Source of the DNA: Synergistales bacterium
GTDB taxonomy: Bacteria > Synergistota > Synergistia > Synergistales > Synergistaceae
Length of the DNA: 11,091 nt
Direction of reading: 5' to 3'
NCBI GenBank assembly: GCA_026002695.1
Contig: BOCB01000051.1
Location: forward strand, 1 to 11,091
In this document: one piece after another, positions 7,287 to 11,091 of the stretch
Numbering within the stretch: the stretch's first letter is position 1
Layout of the letters: the number at the start of each line of letters is the position of its first letter
The notes under the pieces: generated by a model
The model's database searches: none
Told to the model about the DNA's origin: nothing
The model's input: the letters and a program-made list of their open reading frames with translations, nothing else
Translations under genes and position numbers: made by a program

Positions 7287-7751
7287 TTAAAACGAAAAAC
7301 CGCCGCCGGGGAGCTTCCTGACGCCATTTCCTATATCCACCGGATGCAGGCCGAGCTTCTTCAGTCTCGCCTTTTCGGCCTTCTCTTCGTCGGTCATATC
7401 CGGCGAGGGTGTTTTATCCACTGCTTTGGGCACAGCCTTTGCAATCGTGCCGCTCTTCACACCTCCACTACTTTTGTCACTGATTCTTTTTCGCCGCCTC
7501 ACATCCTCTCGTTTCAGCGCCTTACCGAGATTACACGGCTTTGAACCTTGCGGGAGCAAACCGCTCTCCTCAAATCCCTTGCAAATATCGATAAGACGGA
7601 AATTATCCGCTCTCAAAGCCTTTATTTCGTCGAAAGCGACATGAACCACTTTCGCGTACACATACGCATTGCTCTTGTTGCACGGGGACGCTCTGTTTCT
7701 TACCCATTCCACCGCGAGTCTTACGTCATCACCACTCTCTTCCGACGACAT
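7287..7751 (-). CDS. traK: TraK-like oriT-binding protein
   Basis: A 154-residue basic protein, the first gene leftward from oriT, as traK is in IncP plasmids. The N-terminal part (VEWVRNR, then FDEIKALRADNFRLIDICKGFEESG, residues 15-64) has the pattern of TraK: a short helical core in which an EI-K-L-GFS-like segment precedes an IWE-like helix. A strongly basic patch KREDVRRRKRI (80-90) would suit DNA contact. The C-terminus is a Gly-rich tail. An in-frame ATG at 7781 gives ten extra residues. The ATG at 7751 is preferred because AGGAGG lies exactly 8 nt before it. RP4 TraK binds and wraps an intrinsically bent part of oriT, and such a region lies directly upstream here. Homology is moderate by eye, and position adds weight. 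Confidence 0.7.
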   Translation of the reverse strand: MSSEESGDDVRLAVEWVRNRASPCNKSNAYVYAKVVHVAFDEIKALRADNFRLIDICKGFEESGLLPQGSKPCNLGKALKREDVRRRKRISDKSSGGVKSGTIAKAVPKAVDKTPSPDMTDEEKAEKARLKKLGLHPVDIGNGVRKLPGGGFSF

Positions 7752-7759
7752 GCGCACCA

Positions 7760-7765
7760 CCTCCT
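7760..7765 (-). promoter_or_regulatory. Ribosome binding site that decides the traK-like start
   Basis: AGGAGG on the minus strand lies 8 nt before the ATG at 7751 and within the extra codons that a start at 7781 would add. This is the best ribosome binding site in the region. Confidence 0.75.
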
Positions 7766-7805
7766 GAATTGACGATACCATACGATTTTTGCCTCTAAGA
7801 CAAAC

Positions 7806-7996
7806 GTCCGATTGGCTAAAAGGTCTGTAATCTGCCTTAGATTTGCCCGATTGAATGATTTTTGTCCGAAAACTGACTGGTTAGCTTATAACTGCCCGAA
7901 AAGCGTCTGAAATCCGTATTTTGTGTCTGTAAACTGTCGTATTGCGTCCTAAATCTGGCATTCACGCCTTAAAACCGTCCATAAGGCCATAAGGGG
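7806..7996. repeat. Degenerate array of about 20 bp units, proposed TraK wrapping site
   Basis: Units beginning G-T/C-C-T/C followed by an A-rich stretch start at 7823, 7845, 7864, 7884, 7905, 7925, 7946, 7966 and 7986. The steps are 22, 19, 20, 21, 20, 21, 20 and 20 bp. Representative half-units are GTCCGAAAACT, GTCTGAAATCC, GTCTGTAAACT, GTCCTAAATCT and GCCTTAAAACC. Weaker half-units (GCCTTAGATTT, GCCCGAAAAGC, GTCGTATTGC, GTCCATAAG) lie about 10 bp after many of them, so A-tracts recur once per helical turn. Such phasing normally bends DNA. The length and position fit the RP4 TraK target. Confidence 0.7.
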
Positions 7997-8010
7997 TGTC
8001 TCAACTCTAA

Positions 8011-8025
8011 GGACAAGCAGGCGCT
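8011..8025 (-). other. Candidate nic site
   Basis: Read on the minus strand, the foot of the hairpin is AGCGCCTGCTTGTCC. By RP4 geometry the nicked strand runs traJ, inverted repeat, nic, TraK array, traK, which is the minus strand here. The cut would fall just after the repeat, for example CTTG/TCC between 8014 and 8013. The end CTTG resembles the CCTG that precedes the nick in IncP-type sites (ATCCTG), but it is not an exact match. Confidence 0.35.
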
Positions 8026-8071
8026 TAGTTACTCAAAACGCTATCGCATTTTGAGAACTAAGCGCAGCTTG
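8014..8071. repeat. Long imperfect inverted repeat at oriT, proposed TraJ-binding hairpin
   Basis: The inner arms 8021-8038 and 8049-8065 match over 17 bp with one extra A in the left arm, around a 10 nt loop (CGCTATCGCA). A further 5 bp (CAAGC at 8014-8018, GCTTG at 8067-8071) pair outside a small asymmetric bulge. It sits on the traJ side of the phased array, as the TraJ-binding repeat does in RP4. The structure has no T-rich tail on the plus strand, so it is not a simple terminator. Confidence 0.8.
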
Positions 8072-8201
8072 CCTCAATCGGCGGGCTTTGCCCTTCTCTT
8101 TCGGTTAAACCATATGACATAGGAAAAAGGGGAAAGGAACAAATTGCCACGAACCCGCCACCCGCAAAAAGCAAATTGTCGCAGCGCCCTAAAACCACCC
8201 A

Positions 8202-8207
8202 TACAAT
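8202..8207 (+). promoter_or_regulatory. Possible -10 element for traJ-traI
   Basis: TACAAT matches the sigma70 -10 consensus at 5 of 6 positions and is 36 bp before the traJ start. The nearest -35-like hexamer, TTGTCG at 8176-8181, is 20 bp away, which is longer than usual, so the call is weak. Confidence 0.25.
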
Positions 8208-8229
8208 CAAATCATAAATACACAGAGAC

Positions 8230-8235
8230 AAGGGG
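8230..8235 (+). promoter_or_regulatory. Ribosome binding site that decides the traJ start
   Basis: AAGGGG lies 8 nt before the ATG at 8244 and overlaps the upstream GTG codon at 8235. It can therefore serve only the ATG. The traL-like gene has the same arrangement. Confidence 0.7.
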
Positions 8236-8243
8236 TGGCGGCA

Positions 8244-8579
8244 ATGCGGAAACGGAAACCAATTCACGAGCAAAGGACATCAAGAGTAATGGTGAGCTTC
8301 ACGGAGGAGGAGAGACTGTTTATCGCGTCAGAGGCCAAAACTTGCGGCCTGTCCGCAGCGGTGTTCGTCCGTCTTAGAAGCCTCGGAAAGTGTATTACAC
8401 CCAAAAACGACCTCCGCGTAATTTCTGAGCTTCTGCGTCTCGGTGGGTTGCTTAAACATATTCACAACGAAACCAAAGGCGCGTACAGCGCTCTCACATC
8501 CAAATGCCTCAAAGAGATAACCTCGTGCATCAGCAGAATTAAAACGCCGGCTAACGAAAACGAGGATAAAGAGCAGTGA
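8244..8579 (+). CDS. traJ: TraJ/MobC-like ribbon-helix-helix relaxosome protein
   Basis: A 111-residue accessory protein of the relaxosome. It is expected to bind the inverted repeat beside nic and load the relaxase. The N-terminal RTSRVMVSFTEEERLFIASEAKTCGLS (11-37) is a classic ribbon-helix-helix: a basic beta strand (RVMVSF), then two helices, with a Gly-Leu-Ser turn and an FVR-containing helix after it. The C-terminal half (VISELLRLGGLLKHIHNETKG, 59-79) matches the conserved region of MobC/TraJ proteins. The start is the ATG at 8244, not the GTG at 8235, because of the Shine-Dalgarno position. The stop overlaps the traI start (GTGA), so the two are translationally coupled. Proteins of this class often repress their own promoter by binding oriT. 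Confidence 0.88.
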   Translation: MRKRKPIHEQRTSRVMVSFTEEERLFIASEAKTCGLSAAVFVRLRSLGKCITPKNDLRVISELLRLGGLLKHIHNETKGAYSALTSKCLKEITSCISRIKTPANENEDKEQ

Positions 8580-10666
8580 TAGGCAAAATTCCAAGCAAAA
8601 GGGGCGACGGCAGGAGCAATTTTCATGCCCTTGTTTCCTATTGCACAGCCAAAGACAAGCCGGAGGTCATCCATATCGGTTTTCAAAACATCCTGTCTCT
8701 TGAAAACGCGGCCGCAGAAATGGAAGCGCTCGCTTCTAATAACACAAGGAGCAAAGACCCCGTATTCCATGCCATTCTCGCGTGGCGCGAAATGGAACTG
8801 CCGACGAACAAACAGGTGGACGAAGCTGTTAAAATTGCGCTCAAAGAGCTGAATTTAGAGGATTGTCAAGCACTTTGGGCGCTTCACGCGAATACACAAA
8901 ACCGCCACGTTCATATTGTTGTCAACAAGATAGACCCCGAAACGTACAAAGCAATTCAGCCCGCCGGAAGATGGACACACAAAGCGCTCGAACGGGCTGC
9001 GCGAAAGGTAGAGCTTGCTCAGGGCTGGGAAGTGGAGCAAAGCGGCTTTTACTCTGTCGCGGATGGAAAGCTCATTGAGAAAAATCAAAAGGATGAGCCC
9101 GCAATATCCTCCTCCGCGCGCGACGGAGAAGCGCACACGGCGATAAAGAGCGCAGAGCGAATCGCTCAGGAGGTCGCCGCTCCCATAATCCGCGACGCGA
9201 AAAATTGGACTGAGCTGCATGAAAAGCTCGCGGAACGCGGTATAGCGTTTGAGGCTAAAGGGAGCGGCGCTGTTCTTAAAATCGGATCAGTCGTCGTAAA
9301 GGCGTCGAAGGCTTCACGAGACGCGGGTATGTCAAAGCTCGTCTCTCGTCTTGGGGAGTATTCGCCCCGCCCTACTGAATTGCATATCGCCGAAAGAACG
9401 GTGGAACCCATCGAGCAAGCGGCTAAAAAAGAGGTCAGGGGCGAATGGGAGCGTTTCAAGACGGCAAGAGAGGAATATTTCAAAGATAAAAAGGAATCTC
9501 GCTCCGCTGTCTGTGAACAGCATAAAAATGAACGAGCCTCATTGCGTGGACAACAAAAATCCGAGCGCAACACCGAGTTTGCCGGTTCATGGAAAGGGCG
9601 AGGAACGCTTCTTAATCACAAGCGCAGTGTTCTCGCGGTGAAACACGCCAAGGAGAAGCTCAACCTTGCTGATACACAAAAGCAAGACTTGGATAACTTG
9701 AAACTGCAATATCCTCATCGCTTCGTAAGTTTCAAGGAATGGCTGGAGCGTGAAAAAGACCAGAACACGCTCCTTGCGTTCAGGTATCCAAATCAGGGGA
9801 GTATTCAAGGAAGCGGTATGCGCTCAGATGTACAAGCGGATTTACGCGCGTTCACAGCAACGTTCGGCAACAAGGGAGGTGTGGCGTATTCGAGGGACGG
9901 AGCTCATGCCGAGTTTATAGACTACGGCAATAAGATAGTCCTCGGACGCAAACTCGACGAGCCCGCCATACTCGCCGCGCTGCAGCTCGCCAACCAAAAA
10001 TGGGGGAGCGCAATCGTAAACGGCACAGACGAGTACAAACGTATGTGCGTGGAGCTTGCCATCAAACATAACCTGAAAATATCAAACCCTGAACTTATAA
10101 AAACGGTTGAGAGCGGTAAATCGCATACCCCAGAACGACATAAACAAGAGAAAAACATACCTATGAAGAATGAGCAGGATAAACAAACAGTATTCAATCA
10201 ATATCCAGATGATACGAGTGAAAAACACGAATTAGATTACATCAGCGGCACGAGCAATCCGAACGGCGCGTATTTAGCGCACTGCAAGGACATCGTATCG
10301 CGTCAGAGCGAGGGCGAAAAGCCGGACTACTCCCGCATGGATGGGATGGTAGGCTCGCGCATGAGGGTTACCGGATATTCACGGGAACAAATACGGAGCG
10401 CCATTGAGAAGAACGCGCCGGTTATGAGGCGCGAGGCGATGAGCGAGGTTGACTTCAACTCGAAGTACGGAAACAGGGATTGGTGGCGATACGCGCGAGA
10501 GACGACGGGAAATTTCGTCTTTGGGCTTAGGGGGTTATCGCAATACGAACAGAGCGTGAAATACCGCCCTCAGCTTATGAAAATCGAGGGCAGGGATTCC
10601 AAGGAGGAAAGACTGCGCGAGCTTGAAACACGCGCTAAGGAACAACAAGAGGAACAGGGGAGGTAA
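8576..10666 (+). CDS. traI: TraI-like MOBP relaxase with LPD7 and C-terminal domains
   Basis: A 696-residue DNA relaxase that would nick oriT and stay linked to the 5' end. Motif I is FHALVSY, with the presumed catalytic Tyr22 at the same number as in RP4 TraI. The segment NTRSKDPVFHAILAW (56-70) follows. Motif III is HANTQNRHVHIVVNKIDP (104-121), with the metal-binding-type histidines H104, H111 and H113. Residues 205-262 (WTELHEKLAERGI...) form the relaxase-associated domain seen in TraI proteins. Residues 280-380 are charged and probably coiled coil. Residues about 383-507 look like the polyvalent LPD7 domain, from RFVSFKEWL through LANQKWGSAI to NPEL. Residues 555-675 (RMRVTGYSREQIRSAI, RDWWRYARETTG) resemble the C-terminal TraI domain. 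The start is GTG, overlapping the traJ stop. Motif II has Ala69 where RP4 has Ser. Confidence 0.93.
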   Translation: MIGKIPSKRGDGRSNFHALVSYCTAKDKPEVIHIGFQNILSLENAAAEMEALASNNTRSKDPVFHAILAWREMELPTNKQVDEAVKIALKELNLEDCQALWALHANTQNRHVHIVVNKIDPETYKAIQPAGRWTHKALERAARKVELAQGWEVEQSGFYSVADGKLIEKNQKDEPAISSSARDGEAHTAIKSAERIAQEVAAPIIRDAKNWTELHEKLAERGIAFEAKGSGAVLKIGSVVVKASKASRDAGMSKLVSRLGEYSPRPTELHIAERTVEPIEQAAKKEVRGEWERFKTAREEYFKDKKESRSAVCEQHKNERASLRGQQKSERNTEFAGSWKGRGTLLNHKRSVLAVKHAKEKLNLADTQKQDLDNLKLQYPHRFVSFKEWLEREKDQNTLLAFRYPNQGSIQGSGMRSDVQADLRAFTATFGNKGGVAYSRDGAHAEFIDYGNKIVLGRKLDEPAILAALQLANQKWGSAIVNGTDEYKRMCVELAIKHNLKISNPELIKTVESGKSHTPERHKQEKNIPMKNEQDKQTVFNQYPDDTSEKHELDYISGTSNPNGAYLAHCKDIVSRQSEGEKPDYSRMDGMVGSRMRVTGYSREQIRSAIEKNAPVMRREAMSEVDFNSKYGNRDWWRYARETTGNFVFGLRGLSQYEQSVKYRPQLMKIEGRDSKEERLRELETRAKEQQEEQGR

Positions 10667-10671
10667 GGAAT

Positions 10672-11091
10672 ATGGAGGGGAAATCTGTTTTAGGCGAGCT
10701 GAACTGGCCGAAACCGCGCAATAAGGCGGAGGAATTCCGCCAGGAGTTCACGAAGAAAATCATAGCCACGATGGAGCGAGGTGAAGCCTTCTGGCAAAAG
10801 CCGTGGACATCGCCGAATATCGGCCTGCCGTACAACACAAAGACGGAACGCCGTTACAACGGCGTCAATATAGCGTACCTCGCAGTCGCGGCTATGGAGA
10901 AAAACTACGCGGACCCGCGCTGGATGACGTTCAAACAGGCGCAGGGAGAGGGTTATTCGGTCAACAAGGGCGAACACGGCACCAAAATCGAGTTCTACAC
11001 CGAGTATGACCCGTCCGGCACGAAAAAAGGCGCGGAGTTCCTCGATAAAAAGATTCAGGAGATGACGGAGGGCGGCGCTTCTCAGGAGGAC
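10672..11091 (+). CDS. ArdC N-terminal-domain protein (antirestriction or primase type), cut by window edge
   Basis: An open frame of 140 codons from the ATG at 10672 runs past the right edge. Residues about 20-110 fit the ArdC N-terminal domain (DUF1738, a single-stranded DNA-binding fold): FWQKPWTSPNIGLPYN, YNGVNIAYLAVAA, DPRWMTFKQAQGEGYSVNKG and then HGTKIEFY. ArdC proteins of IncW and related plasmids bind ssDNA and are thought to protect the entering strand from host restriction. The same domain begins some plasmid primases (TraC type) and large multi-domain proteins. Which applies cannot be told without the missing part. The gene starts 5 nt after traI, with GGGAGG 8 nt before the ATG, and would be co-transcribed with traJ-traI. 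Confidence 0.85.
   Translation, partial: MEGKSVLGELNWPKPRNKAEEFRQEFTKKIIATMERGEAFWQKPWTSPNIGLPYNTKTERRYNGVNIAYLAVAAMEKNYADPRWMTFKQAQGEGYSVNKGEHGTKIEFYTEYDPSGTKKGAEFLDKKIQEMTEGGASQED

Larger units (their letters stand above)
7752..8243. other. oriT: Origin of transfer (oriT) region between divergent traK and traJ
   Basis: A 492 bp gene-free stretch between the leftward traK-like and rightward traJ-like genes, exactly where IncP plasmids carry oriT. From left to right it holds the traK leader, a phased repeat array (about 7806-7996), a 58 bp imperfect inverted repeat (8014-8071), and an AC-rich leader for traJ. In RP4 the order is traK, TraK-binding bent DNA, nic, TraJ-binding inverted repeat, traJ, and the same order is seen here. 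The exact nick site cannot be fixed by sequence alone. No open frame in either direction has a ribosome binding site and family features. Confidence 0.8.

Noticed and set aside
7752..7781. Longer traK start at 7781
   Set aside because: AGGAGG lies inside the extra codons and 8 nt before the ATG at 7751, so the shorter protein is more likely.
7806..7996. Array read as CRISPR or as replication iterons
   Set aside because: The repeats are too short and degenerate for CRISPR and no cas gene is near. There is no rep gene, and the position between traK and traJ fits oriT better than a vegetative origin.
8064..8074. Nick placed on the plus strand at GCAGCTTG/CC
   Set aside because: The motif resembles the minus-strand candidate because the hairpin extends this far. 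It lies on the traJ side of the repeat, whereas in RP4 geometry nic lies between the repeat and the TraK site. It remains possible but is less favoured.
8058..8273. A 71-codon minus-strand frame across the oriT hairpin and traJ leader
   Set aside because: It overlaps the inverted repeat and the traJ start, and has no family features or convincing ribosome binding site.

Overview
The window is the conjugative-transfer core of a plasmid or integrative and conjugative element from a Gram-negative (diderm) bacterium. It combines a P-type (Trb/VirB) type IV secretion system with an IncP/RP4-like DNA-processing module. GC is moderate, at roughly one half by eye. Nearly every gene has a strong Shine-Dalgarno sequence (AGGAGG, GGGGAGG or AAGGGG), usually about 8 nt before the start codon. 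I cannot name the host. No integrase, replication, coupling-protein, resistance or tRNA gene lies in the window, so plasmid versus ICE is also unresolved.

Left part, minus strand, read right to left from 5712 to 1: trbB (traffic ATPase, TTG start), trbC (prepilin), trbD, trbE (VirB4 ATPase), trbJ (VirB5-like) and trbL (VirB6-like, cut by the left edge). The genes overlap or lie within a few bases of each other, apart from 48 bp between trbB and trbC, so they form one operon. The order B-C-D-E-J-L is that of Ti-plasmid and ICE trb operons, not of RP4, where F-G-H-I separate E and J. No trbK entry-exclusion gene fits between trbJ and trbL. The missing trbF, trbG and trbI probably lie beyond position 1.

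Middle part, minus strand, 7751 to 5915: a traK-traL-traM-like trio, made of an oriT-binding protein, a ParA/MinD-like ATPase and a small protein with three membrane segments. Two hairpin terminators (5890-5918 and 5784-5817) separate it from trbB, so the trb operon probably has its own promoter or depends on read-through.

The 7752-8243 intergenic region is a convincing oriT. It holds a degenerate array of about 20 bp units (two helical turns each) over roughly 190 bp next to traK, and then a 58 bp imperfect inverted repeat next to traJ. This matches the RP4 layout traK / TraK site / nic / TraJ site / traJ.

Right part, plus strand, 8244 to 11091: traJ (ribbon-helix-helix relaxosome protein), traI (MOBP relaxase with an LPD7 domain and a further C-terminal domain) and the start of a gene with an ArdC N-terminal domain, cut by the right edge. 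Together these genes would bind and wrap oriT (TraK, TraJ), nick it (TraI) and export the strand through the Trb channel. The ArdC-type protein would be expected to protect or process the DNA in the recipient.
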